Positions 50,400-62,199 of a DNA stretch of 64,000 nucleotides are shown one piece after another. This stretch comes from Xestospongia bergquistia (taxonomy: Eukaryota > Porifera > Demospongiae > Haplosclerida > Petrosiidae): positions 5,952,001 through 6,016,000 of the forward strand of contig OZ014416.1 of NCBI GenBank assembly GCA_963965975.1, in the 5' to 3' direction. The position numbers and the translations under genes are program-made. Numbering within the stretch: position 1 is the stretch's first letter; every line of letters starts with the position of its first letter. The notes beneath the pieces were generated by a model that worked only from the letters and a program-made list of their open reading frames with translations, did no database searches and had not been told where the DNA came from.

Positions 50400-51090
50400 C
50401 ATCTTTTGACTTAAAACATCTTATTGATCAATCTACTTATATCTAAAGACACTACATTAGATAACTACCCACTGCTGTCAGTAATATTATATAGATAATT
50501 ACTAATTGTTGTTTGATATAAAATTAATTATTGATTATGAAAGTTGTTTCTATCGATTGTATGTGGTCATACATTTAAAGTACTTGCACTTTTTAAAAAA
50601 ATTTCTTAATATATATAAGCAGCAAGAGGTATTAATAGTCTTGCATTGTACAAAAGATATAAGGAGTTTGATACATAATGGACATCATCAGTATTCAAAC
50701 TGGATTACTCATAAAGTAAATGTATACCTATGAGAAATGAAAACAGATTAATGAACTCATTATTTTGTTGAAACTACAGTTTATAATACAGAAATAACAT
50801 GTATTGTATATCAAGAGAATGCAATATGCCAAATTATTGTCCCTTGAAAAGTTAGTGCTATATATTTCTCTTAGATGGGCTACAATGACACATATTGTGC
50901 TATGTAATTTTTTAAGTGAATTCCTTGACTTTTAAATTACTGATATAATTAATAATTTATTTGTTATATACTTTAGTAAAAATATTAATAAAAAGCAGCA
51001 GCCATACATAACGTTAAAAACAAATGATAGTAATTCTTCTAGACTATCTAAGTTTAAGTACATTTACTAAAATCTTAAGTTAGAGTTGTA
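50400..51090. other. 3' flank of gene D, no gene seen
   Basis: AT-rich sequence with no recognisable coding content. On the minus strand it is the 3' side of gene D. Confidence 0.4.
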
Positions 51091-51096
51091 CAATAA

Positions 51097-54000
51097 TTAG
51101 AACCTCTTACTTTCTAGTTGGTGTTTTATTTCCATACCAATGTCTTTTAACTGATTCTGCTTTAGAAAAAAATCACAGATGGATTTTAAAGACTCAATTC
51201 CCTTGTCAATAACCTGTTGTTCTAGCTCATCAACTACTTTGTCTGCTTTGTTATAATCATTAATATGTTGTAAATCTATCTTAAAATCGAGTGATATAAA
51301 ATTAGCAGAATAGAGCCGGTTAATAATGGGGAGGGGTTCAACTTCAATGGCTTCACAAATATCAACATAATATTTTCGAAAAATTTGGGATGGCTCAAAA
51401 TTACCTATACAATATAACAAGAAAAGGAAATGTAACTGAGTTGAAGAATAGTAAAAAAATGCCAAAGACAAGTAATGAATTAATGTATCTTAACATCACA
51501 TGGTATCAGTAATCAAATACAACTACTTATGTCAACATTTTACCTGGCTGTGTAGTATCACCAGTGTGAGTATCTATTTTGTTTTCATTTGATCGTTTAT
51601 CAGTATAATGTTCCTAGGACAAGTGATGATATATGAGGTGTAAAGTATTTTAGGTCGACAATGTAAGTATTGTTGATGTAACAATTGTTTATGTTATTGC
51701 TAAGACTAGAGTTGAGGAATTATATATAATTGTGATTTGCAATCATTGTCACAAAGTGAAACTATCAATCTATCATTTTTAATTTAGGAATGCTTCTCAG
51801 AACTAACTCAAAGAATGCTTCATTAATGTGGCTACACATATATAATGATTTGATTGCTCAGTTAAGTTAGTAACAGGCACCACTTGCTTAAGGCAAGAAA
51901 ATACTTTTTGTACTATTGGAGCAAATGACTGAGATATATTTTCTTGTCTGTGACTACACCAAATGCTCTTTTAACATTAAGCTAGTAAGCATCTGGACAA
52001 GAGACTCGTTTGAGGTAATGCAAATAGTGAGGATAGCTCCTGATTACTGAAAGAAACTATATTATTATTCACTAACATAATGAGTTATTGAGTAATTATT
52101 GAATAACTGCTATTGATCCTAATATATTATTAAATAGTGGCTCTATAATTATACATAAGTTTTCAAGATATACTTGATTATCAATCTATAGCAAGGTACA
52201 GAAATAATTATATTTTTATCACCTTTTGATTATTAATATACTTAAAAGTTGCCTACAAGTAGTAGATTTTCTTCTTGTTGAATAATATTGAAATAAACAG
52301 TGTAGCATTTATGCAAGGAAATACAATAGTTTTGTTTTAATAAAAACTGTGCCTATATAATCTGGCAGATAATGTAATACTTCAATGTAAAATTAATACT
52401 ATGTCCTACACTCTAAACATAAATCTTGGAACAAAACTATATTAATTTTGCATTAAAGTATGGCATTTTTCCTCCAAGCATTAAATTAAACATCAACAAG
52501 ACGATTAAGGATACCATTATAAGTAACAATACCAGTCACTTGTAATTCAAATAATCTAGTATCATAAGATAATCACAATAAATTGTAACACATGTATGAT
52601 AAAAGTCATTTTAAAATTAAAAAGAAATATAAGAGTTGCAGTATCAAAAAAATTACTTAAACAATGCAAAGATGTAGTAATTCTACATAACTAGTTCACT
52701 GATAAAATGATCATGATACTTTAACATATGAATTTGTCATGTCAGTTTCATACACTCTGTATATTAACAGGTTGTTCAATATGTTTACTGAGTTTTAGAA
52801 AACATGGATTTGCTAAAAATATGTATGTACAGACTTGTGATACACTGAAAGTACCTCTATATAAGTACTCACTAGGAAACACCATTAAATTAAATGCTTA
52901 TATACTTAATGTATTAGCACACATTACATATCTAATATATAGCCATATTATGGATAGAATTGAATTTAAATGGATTGATGATTATTTGTATAGTTCAAAT
53001 CGGAGTCATTAGTCTTGACAACTAATGAACAAATATGAGGATACTATTATGTGTGCATGTACACTATAGATACGTTTAGGTGTCGTATTCATTACTACAT
53101 AAGTAATGAATGGCATGAAATAACAATTGATATGTTAAAACAACACTACACTATATGCAGTGTAATCTTACTCATTTTTAATATAAACTAAGGATAATCT
53201 AACTTTGTCACTCTAATAAATAGAGTAGCAATCCCTACATAAATAATTTATGTAGAGATTGCTACATTCCTACATTGTTTCAATAATTTTTGGTATTGCC
53301 ATTCATACATATTCTTAAAATGATTTTTATCAAACTTGTTTCCATTTTTCTGTTGCTACTGTTTATTTCACATGTGATATGACAAATAATAGTATTAACT
53401 GGTCACTATTCAAGTATTAATGTGAGTACTAGGAACATATAGAGACAGGTCCATACAATGATAGTAGATATGACCATTGTTTACATTTCAAATAGTATTT
53501 ACCATGTGGTAATGAGCATGGTCAGTTATAAATTAATAAATATTAGTGTGAATAAACATTAGAGATAATCGTATAAAATATCACTCAACTAAAAAGCTAC
53601 AGTTTGTAAGAAAGTCTAACTTCATGAACAGTTTGAGTTATATATGAAGAAGCTGTGTATATGTTAGTATAGGAGAAAAGAAGAGGAACAATTTTGTTGA
53701 TTAGATAGTTCTCATTTCTCCATTTAGAGACTGACTTACTAGATATATAAGATCCAATAGATTGTAAAAATAAATAATGAGCAAGTAGGTGCTGAAAAAA
53801 CATATGAGTCAACTTTAACAGTTATTTGAATGTAACATGTTGTAATAGATTGAATGTGGCAGTCATTTTTTCTGTCCACATTTCGACATATTAAGTAGTA
53901 CTATGCTTAATAATAATATGTAATATATTGATTGTACACTAACTTGTATAGTATACTGTATTATTTAGCAATAAACTTACAATTTCATCGTGCTCTCTCT

Positions 54001-55060
54001 TTGAAAATTGAGCTCCCATTACCAGGATAGGGTTGGTACTACTAATTTGATCTCTAAACATTAAATATAAATATAGTTATACTATAATGTACATATATCA
54101 GTTATACTATAATGTCTTATATGTATAACGTCATATAATACTAGGAATATGTGGGGATGCACAAGGTTTGCCTTGTCCAGTGATAGTTTAGATTTAATGA
54201 AAAATGTGACTTTTATCTTTTTTTAGTCTGTCCAGGATAAAGTAAGTTTTTGTAAGCATTTGTAGAACCGTGGGTATGCAAAAGCACATGATCAGCTATG
54301 TTCACAGTAAAGATGTTTTCTAGATGTTTAGCAATGAAATAAACTTGAAAAAAGGAAAAAACAGACATATTAAAAACAACTAATTAAAAGATGTCTATAA
54401 GACGTCTAAAGCAGTGTGAAGATCAAATAAGATCAAAGACTAAGTTAGAAACAAGGTAAACAAAAATTATGCCAGTAAAACAATTATCACATTTCTAAGT
54501 GTGACTGAACCATGTGTTGAAACTAATGTGCTAGATTAGTTCCCTCGTGCTTAGAATAAACTACATGTTCTTTATTTATTGTCGTTGTAAAACCATATAC
54601 AACATGATCATGACAACATCATGTGAAGCAAAATAATTTAAAATGAAACAAATAAATGGACTATCATTTTAAAAAATAACAGTTAATAATGCAAATTTCA
54701 CACCTTGAAAACAAATGGATATAGTATAAGCTTATACAGCCTTAACTCTACATGATTTGTAACTGTTGTAAACATTGTATTGCTGCCAAAATTAGCTAAA
54801 AATATGCTAAGTTATACAGAGATGTACTTCCTCTCCAGCGTATCCACTCAGACGTTTACAGAAATAAAACATTGATCTCGTGTATGTAGTCACAAAGTAA
54901 ACACTGTAATACTGCAAGCATTAATATAATATAGGACTCATATTATCCACACACAGTACTACTGATTAATTTGTACTTTATATTACTTACCAAGGCTATG
55001 TCACTGGTACACCGAGTCTCTTTCTTGCTGGGAGAGAACAACTACACGACCAAAAATATT
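51097..55060 (-). CDS. Gene D: CARD-only protein with myristoylation-type N terminus
   Basis: Coding exons 53981-54019, 51544-51613 and 51097-51404 (39+70+308 nt = 138 codons plus stop), all with GT-AG borders and matching phases. An untranslated first exon with donor GTAAGT ends at 54991 and starts near 55060. The next exon has its acceptor at 54054 and the ATG at 54017-54019. The protein starts MGAQFSKREHDEI, which fits the N-myristoylation pattern MGxxxS. A polar linker (HYTDKRSNENKIDTHTGDTT) follows, then the CARD-like domain PSQIFRKYYVDICEAIEVEP, PIINRLYSANFISLDF, YNKADKVVDELEQQV, LKSICDFFLKQNQLKDIG. Homologous to the gene A C terminus, including the 70-nt linker exon. No lesion seen. 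It could instead be the 3' end of gene E, but the separate start favours an independent gene. Confidence 0.6.
53225..53265. other. 41-bp near-perfect palindrome
   Basis: Left arm 53225-53244 (gtagcaatccctacataaat) and right arm 53246-53265 are reverse complements with one mismatch and a 1-nt centre. It lies in the long intron of gene D. It could be the core of a MITE or a hairpin. Confidence 0.7.
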
Positions 55061-55140
55061 TCACACTTTGAAACCTTCAATAGCGTAATACGGATCAAAA
55101 CGTCCCTGTAAATTAACTATGGAATTCACAACATTAAGTA

Positions 55141-55688
55141 CGGAAGCCGAAGGCGGACATCCAGTAATTTCATATTCTACTTTGGAGGTTTCGATTTCTA
55201 ATTGGAAATTTCCAAAAAATATTCTAATTTTACGCACAAAGCCTAATTTCAGATTATTTGGACTAACGAGGTACTATAGTTGGTTTGCTGTAGCTATCCA
55301 GTTGTCATTGGAAGCACATGTTATCATTAGTGTCTAGGGATCTGTTGTTGAGGAATCGAGTCTGCAGTACCTACGGAAGCCGCAAACGAACATTGCAATT
55401 TCTATTTCTTATTTCTTTTGCGAATGTTGAATATTCCATTGAAGGATAGAAAATAGAATTGGAATTGGAATATTTTTTGAAAACTTCAACGCAAAATATG
55501 AAATTACGAAGTAGAATTGGACGTTTGCATTTGTCTTCTGTAATAATGTTCATAACCTTCCTGTGTAAAATTTGAAAATCCTTTTGAAAATTTCCATTTT
55601 TAAATAGAAAGTACAAAATAAAAATCAAGAACTGCATAGTATAATATGAAATTACGAAGCAGTACTGGATGTCCACCTTCGGCTTCCA
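55141..55688. mobile_element. MITE with ~25-bp inverted ends and TA target site
   Basis: The ends read YGGAAGCCGAAGGYGGACAT then CCAGTA inward on both sides, flanked by TA (55139-55140 and 55689-55690), as Tc1/mariner-type MITEs are. A second, partial copy of the end sequence lies inside near 55370, with further foldback between 55370 and 55540, so the element may be nested or composite. 548 bp, no coding content. Its right end abuts the decayed Death exon of gene E. Confidence 0.75.
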
Positions 55689-55691
55689 TAG

Positions 55692-56935
55692 CTTTTTGGA
55701 TAGGTGGACTTCCTATTACTTCTAAAATGGTATTCCAAGTAACAGATTTAGTCATTCTCTCCTTCCAAAGTTATAGTATTTGGAAAGTTTGACATCATCA
55801 TGCTGGTCAGAACTATTCAAAGAGTCAAAGTCTCAACTTTAGATTCCAAGGCAAACATCAATAGCGTACCACCTGTTATTAATCCTAGACATTAGCTTTA
55901 GGAGGTCACTATACTCGGGAGCTTTTTCTAATGAATTAAAAATGATCAAAAAGAAAAGCGTAAGAACATAACAGAGTCTATATGAATGCATATAGTCTAT
56001 CATAAGATTCAATTAAATTGATTATCTGTCCTCACATATAAAGATGTATAGGCTCATATAATAAAGATGTGTATTAGGTTTAATATAGTACTGTAACATA
56101 CCAAAGGATTTTGCCCAGTAAAAAAGCTACAGTCATTGAGATAACTGGAGATATCAGCTCAGAATAGGTACTAACTTTGGATGTATTATAAGGTGACATT
56201 ATACTGCTAGGAGCAAGTTCTTGAATGTGTTTAAGAAATCTTTTTGGAATGACAACGTTGGGTTTACTATTGGAGAATAAGACATGGATGACTAATAGTG
56301 CAAGGGAGATGTATGGCTCATGTGGACAAATGTGTTTGACATTGCCTTGAACTCCATTATGGTCAAGGATTTCTTCATTACCTATTATTCCTTGAGCCAC
56401 AGCACTTAATGGATAGAGTTTATGGACAAACTGCTTTTGAAAAGAAAAAAAAACAGTTCAATAACAGAAGAAAATATTTTTTGACTTTCAAACTATTGAC
56501 ATTCAAAAGAAATACAGTGACACATCTATTATCATCTACATCATTGCTTAGTTTCCAATACCATTCTTTCAGATTGTACAATAATGATTCAACTGCTCTA
56601 TATAAGACTCTGCATGCATCTAATTCACCAGCTATAGGGTTACAAATAGGACAATAATCAGAATATGCTAATCAAAGCCAAAAAATGTGAAGAAAGCGAA
56701 CAGAGAGGAATTGAAATGGACTAGGACAACACAAGTACCAACCAAATTCACTTTTAAAAGTGCTGGAAAGGAAAGAATGTCAACATTAGAAACGTGATAT
56801 GACGAAGAGAGGTTGGTAATAATAGCATTAAGTGTCTCTGAATTGATAACATGACAAAATTCCATGCTTTAATTTTAAAAAATTAATAAGCATATTTGTT
56901 TGATATTTTGGAAAGAGTTCTCGTTAATATGACCT
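55692..56935 (-). pseudogene. Gene E: decayed Roc tail and Death fragment, paralogue of gene B
   Basis: Only the 3' half of a gene B-like Roc exon remains. It starts near 56935 with sequence matching gene B at NMLIDFLKSMEFCHVI (here MEFCHVINSETLNAIITNLS, 56806-56865) and continues with HICPHEPYISLALLVIHVLF and a tail ending at CAAAGG/GTATGT near 56101. A Death-like piece follows at 55692-55925 (WKERMTKSVTWNTILEVI). Several frame changes and internal losses are present. The P-loop half is absent. The Death piece is cut by the MITE at 55690. Confidence 0.7.
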
Positions 56936-56990
56936 ATAACTCACATTAAGTAACTTATAAAAGTATTAACTTGTAGTTTATATTGCTTAC

Positions 56991-57062
56991 CAACTAAGTC
57001 ACTTCTCCTCACTTTCGGAGAGAGCATCTATCACGCAATGGTAGTGACGAGTGGGCGGGGCT
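56991..57062 (-). promoter_or_regulatory. Candidate first exon and GC-box promoter
   Basis: A donor-bearing exon ends at 56991 (CTTAGTTG/GTAAGC on the minus strand). It resembles the gene D first exon ending at 54991 (CATAGCCTTG/GTAAGT), including the flanking TTTATATTxCTTAC. Upstream of it on the minus strand, at 57051-57062, is GTGGGCGGGGCT, a GC-box/KLF-type sequence that stands out in this AT-rich DNA. It would drive transcription into the gene E remnant. Confidence 0.4.
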
Positions 57063-57592
57063 CAAATTATCTCAGGCTAAGTCAGTTTTCTCATTAAGAA
57101 GTGAATGTATTGACTTATGTATTAGTCTGGTAAGCAGACTTTTCAACTCCACTTTTACTTCGGGATGACTTCAACTCTGTAGTTGAAAACAGTAACATTG
57201 CCTTATCTTTTAAGACCAATTAATTGTTAGTATGTGTCCCTATTCTCTAAATCCCAATGATACTAGTCTGATACCTACACTAGACTTGACTACAAATGGA
57301 GATTCATTGAAGATAATTGAATGTTGATATCAAGAGCCATCAGAATATCACAGCCAATTAATGAACAAAATCTAGTCCCAAAACCACATATTAATGTACC
57401 AGGCAGAGGTTTTATATCAACAACATAGGTATCTGAAATACAATTAGAGTTTTTTGTTTTTCAAGAGTCACTGATGATAGCAGAAAATGTGTTTAGTCTA
57501 AAGGAAATAAAGATTACAAACGTGAACATAAGAAAAATCAAAAACAATCAAAAACAAAGGCCAATAGTCATTATATATACCTCCATTCTCAG

Positions 57593-57750
57593 TCCATGGT
57601 ACTGGTATGATGAGTCCATTAGTGTCTAATCCTCCCAGTCTCATACCTATACTAAATTCAGCAACCTATGATTTTATGTCAATACTACATCATTATATAG
57701 GATATAATGAAGAAGATGTCAAGGATAAGACATTATGTAATTTAATGTAA
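57593..57750 (+). CDS. Candidate terminal exon of an unrecognised gene, copy 2
   Basis: Acceptor CTCAG, then GTGMMSPLVSNPPSLIPILN, SATYDFMSILHHYIGYNE, EDVKDKTLCNLM, stop (TAA 57748-57750). It is in frame with copy 1 at 50196-50347 from the acceptor to the stop. A further, more diverged trace of the same peptide (NPNDTSLIPTLDLTTNGDSL) is readable at about 57244-57305. No upstream exon recognised. Confidence 0.45.
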
Positions 57751-57799
57751 TGTAAAGTGTATACCCATTTATCCATTAAGCCATCAATATATGGATCTA

Positions 57800-60140
57800 T
57801 AAATCTATAATACAATATATGGACTATGCATCAATTCTTTCTCTACTAATATCACTTACACAGTATGCCATGCATATTATTGTACATGTTAGTTTTAATA
57901 TCTCTAACAAGTCAGTAAACATGGAAAAAACAGGTGTATTTATTTTGTTTTTAACCATTTACAAAGTACCAACCTAACTTGGATACACTTACTTGTAAGC
58001 CACTGGTGAACAATATAACTAGAAACTGTCTTCCCTTGAAAAACTTTACTTCCATTGGAGACGCACTGTCACTTGCAAACAATATACAACATCAAAGTGA
58101 ACACTGGCCATTTGTTGCTTCATGATGGGCAAATGTGAGCATTAAGAGCAAAGCAGACATGGCTAGTTCAAAGCATCAACTACATAGAAATGCTCAAACA
58201 AGGACACCTCACAATGCTTTAAAGCTGTAACTGCTAAATGATAGTTGCGGATTCATGGCTACAAATTAAAGCAAGTTAGAGAAATTAGTTTTATAAAAGA
58301 TCAAGTCCTCTTTTCAGTGAAAGTTCTTTGATGAGGTGGGTAATTTATTAGTAAACAGTATCATTGACACTGTTTATTTGTTGTCAAGAGAAATGATATG
58401 TGTGTTGTGTTCATGCATGTATAGAATATGAGGTTATCAAGATCGAACAAGTCCTGAATTAGTTGTTAGATGACATCAATCACACTTGCTTCAGTTTGTG
58501 CGTGTGAAATAAATATAGAATCCTTTCACTGTGTGGTGACCTCTAGACCTTTTGTTAACTTTTGTTATAGTACAATGAATGTAAACTTGTATAACTGGTT
58601 TAAATTCTTTACTGTTGACTTACTTGTCAGTGTAAATTCCTGCATGCAACATGTAATCATAACAAGGTGTTTGTTCACTGAATGTGACTGTATATCTGTC
58701 CATCTGATGTTAAAAAGGAGTAATTTAATTGCCGCTCAACTACAGTTTTGTCTTCAAATAATAAACAGTTTATATTGATACATGTAGTGTTAATGAGACT
58801 TGAACAAGTTGATAAAAGAGTAGTCAGAAGGAACAATTACAGATTTAGCAAAACAGGGTCATCTCTCAGGTCGCTGTGATAAATACTGATATTAACTAAT
58901 CTATAGAGCTTACTAATGTTAGATATCCTAGGTCACTGTAGTAAGTACTGATAGAGTGTTTATTACTTATTGTTATATACAGGTATTAAGACACTGACAG
59001 AAGATGAAACAAGTGTACTTTCAAATGAAGAATGAGATATTTGTTGGTTCATTTATTGTTGGTACATTCCTCAATATGGCTCAAAAAACATGTAATCTTG
59101 ACCATATTTTAAAAAGAGAAATTGGAAATATTCCACTTAACAATAATTTTACATAAATCTAAGTATAATTGATATAGCATGTACTAGTGATCATTTGTTT
59201 CTTAGAATAATAGTATGTACTGTTCACAAAGAACAGCTTCCAATTAAAGTCCAATTTTTTATTAACTTTATGACAGACAAACCACAACTAACAGACAGTA
59301 AATTTTAATATATACCTAAATAGTCTATATTGCTCCTTTTCTTCCACAGTAGTGCTCTATCTATGTACTTTACATCCTATATCAAGACAAGTATGCTGAT
59401 GGAAGTGTTATGGCTAATAAGCCATGTGTGTTTGTTATATCAACTTGTATAATCAGTCCATGGGAATACCAGAGTGAAATTTTCTATTAGCTATGTCTGT
59501 GGGCACTGGTATATGGTCATGAGCTGGGCAATAGTTCCTTCTTTAATTAACTTTCTAACACCACAAGGATCTTCCTCTCTAATGTTGTATTTCAGTGTTC
59601 ATAACTTTTACTATATAAACCTGACATTATCTTTGGTACCATAAAACAGAAAATATTTTCATTCTTAGCCCTATTAATAGTGTACTGTAATATTGGGACA
59701 TTCTGTTATGACACAGTATAGGGCAACAATACTTTGCGAACAATACTGTAAACTATAATGTAAACTCAAGTTTACATGATAGTTTACAATGGTTGACACT
59801 TGGCATTTCTACATCTGTAGACTACGGTGATTTGGACAAAGCATGTACAAAGCAATGTACACTTGACATTAACTTCTTTGTAAACTCTATGTACATTAGA
59901 TAAAGGTCATCATAAATTATACTACAATTTTTTTTGAAAAGAATTTGAGTTTATGGATAGTGTCAATAATCAATTAAGATGCAATGCTGAATTCTATTCA
60001 GTTTTACAGCAAATTTGAGCCTCAAGCACAACTGTATAAGAGATGAAAATAAACAGCTATGATATATCAAGTAACCTACAAGTGTATCATAATTATGATT
60101 GTGTAGCTACAAAGGAAAAACGTTTTAGTAAGTATAGAAG
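57800..60140. other. Region with no gene recognised
   Basis: AT-rich. An open frame of 102 codons at 58470-58778 (plus) has no motif, splice or paralogue support and is left uncalled. Confidence 0.4.

Positions 60141-60146
<6 letters not shown>

Positions 60147-60207
<61 letters not shown>
60147..60207. repeat. Compound (CATA)n(CA)n(TA)n microsatellite
   Basis: A run of ACAT units, then about 15 CA, then about 13 TA dinucleotides. Confidence 0.95.
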
Positions 60208-60779
60208 AGTAACGAGTGCCAATAGATGATAGATATTGTAATTTTCATAAATGATCACATAAGAGGTTACATTTGTACAATAACCTGTAAACATTATAAA
60301 AAGTATGAATGTAGTAATATACCTTAATTGATTTCAGAGATATATGTAGTTCACACAAACAGCTATGGTAAGATGTAATGACTACCATAAATATAAATTA
60401 CATGTACCTTAATGAGTGGGAGTTACACTTCTGGCAATCTAAGAGTACAAAGTGATGATTATATAATAATTACTATGTTCACCAGTATCAGTTTTATTAC
60501 CCATTTTGGTGTATCATTAGGTGGAACAGTAGCAGAAGGTGATCATTCCTTTCTGATCTTCTTTGCAACTAATGCACTAGCAGGACACTTAGCTTGCTTG
60601 TTACTGAATCAATCATCTAGAATTTTCATAAACTCATTAAGTTCTACAACAACATAATAACAGCGTACCAGTGTACATAATTGATTCTTAATGCTTATTA
60701 TCAGAACACTACAATAATTTGTGTTCAATTATTCCATTAAGGTTTTCAAGATTATCTGATTCTTCAGTTATGTATAACA

Positions 60780-61900
60780 AGTTCCATTTCAGTTGTTACT
60801 GACCCTCATCTCTGGAATCTCTGTAAAAAAATTAATTATACGGTAGCACACAATCTCAGCGATTAGCATAATATTCTAAAGTTAATTCATAATTATTACA
60901 AATACACGTTCATGTCATGATTTGTATTTCTCTGTTTTGATTGATTCTCCACAAAACCTCCCTTGCCAGACTGATGCTCAAGGAAAGCACAGCACAGATT
61001 TTCATAACAACATCTTACTGCCTGCCACTAAAAACATGTTGAAAATGCTCAGATAGTTATTTCAGTTAGTCTTACCTTTATTTCTTTTTATGAAAATTTG
61101 CAGCTTGGTTGACTTTGAATTTGTTCAGTAATAGAGACTTAAACAGTTTGGTGTAATCAGATGAAAATCAAGGAATACAACTTATAACAATAATTATTAT
61201 TTCAATTACCTACCATTCTGATTCCTTAAATTGATTTTCTAATTTTTTTATGGATGGAATACACTTTGTTCTGAAAAAAAGTGCTTTTTAACAACTCTAC
61301 ACAGCAATTAAGTAAACCTACAGATAATGTACAAGTTACTACTCATTTTCTTTTTCAATCACTGCTACTTGAACTAGGAGTAGTTGATGATGACAGTTTG
61401 TCAATTTGTGACTGCAAAGTTGTCAGTTTTTCTTCTAGTTGATTTTGTCTTAGTTCAAAAGCTTTTGACCCTCAACAACCTGCTGTAGCATCACTTGTTG
61501 TTGTTGTAAGATTGCTACAATATATCACTATTGACCAGAATTGATGGCATTGAATCATTAGTAACAAATTGAGTACATGTTCTCATTACTAGTGGAATGT
61601 CTTCAAAATTAAAACTATCATCATCACAATTTAAATCTTCATTACTAGAACTTCTTCTCTACTATAATCCTCTGCTATGGCTCCTAGTTTCATTCCTGGG
61701 CTATATACTTGTACCTTGTCCAGCTGGCGGACCGTTGAACATCAATTGACAAAGTTGTAAAACTCGAGATCGCTTGACAGAAGAACATTTCTCTTGATTG
61801 CTACCATTTTTATAAACAGGATCAGTATAGTACGAAGAGTGTTTTGGACTACTATGAGATCTATACGAGCTACAGCCATGTGCTTCTTGGCTAGTTAAGC
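60780..61900 (-). pseudogene. Decayed coding region with coiled-coil end, family not recognised
   Basis: On the minus strand, protein-like segments appear in sequence. First SSYRSHSSPKHSSYYTDPVY and NQEKCSSVKRSRVLQLCQLM, then an acidic stretch (NEDLNCDDDSFNFEDIPLVM). Then come a Gln/Leu heptad region (QNQLEEKLTTLQSQIDKL, spread over frames) and TPSSSSSD. Further left are exon-like pieces: KCIPSIKKLENQFKESEW before a GTAGGT donor (about 61212-61270), and WQAVRCCYENLCCAFLEHQS (about 60965-61025). Stops and frame changes interrupt it. Composition is more GC-rich than its neighbours. It may be a host gene relic or a transposon-borne gene; I cannot name it. Confidence 0.4.
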
Positions 61901-62199
61901 AACAAGCAGTACAGTAATTAAATGTAAATAAGTGGTAAACCTCACATGGATGCCTTTTGTAAACGATGAATGCCTGGTAAATTCATGTAAATACATTGTA
62001 CATATGAAGTTTACACATTTTGTATACTAGTGGAATCAAGCTGTGTCAGTACACTACATGTAAACTAAATGTAAACCTCAAGTATTGTATGTGGTAAATT
62101 ATTGATGGTAAATCTATGTTAATGTATTGTAAATTTGAAGTTTACATATTTTGTACACTGTTGTTTACTACTGCATTTGGAGCTGTGTATAGTCTAACA

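Noticed and set aside
58470-58778. 102-codon open frame on the plus strand
   Set aside because: No motif, paralogue or splice context; Cys/Phe/Ile-rich composition is typical of chance frames in AT-rich DNA.
60076-60294. Frames through the CA/TA run
   Set aside because: Cys-Val and Ile-Tyr runs are translated microsatellite.
60412-60657. 81-codon open frame on the plus strand
   Set aside because: The opposite strand reads partly protein-like and may belong to the decayed minus-strand region; neither can be named.
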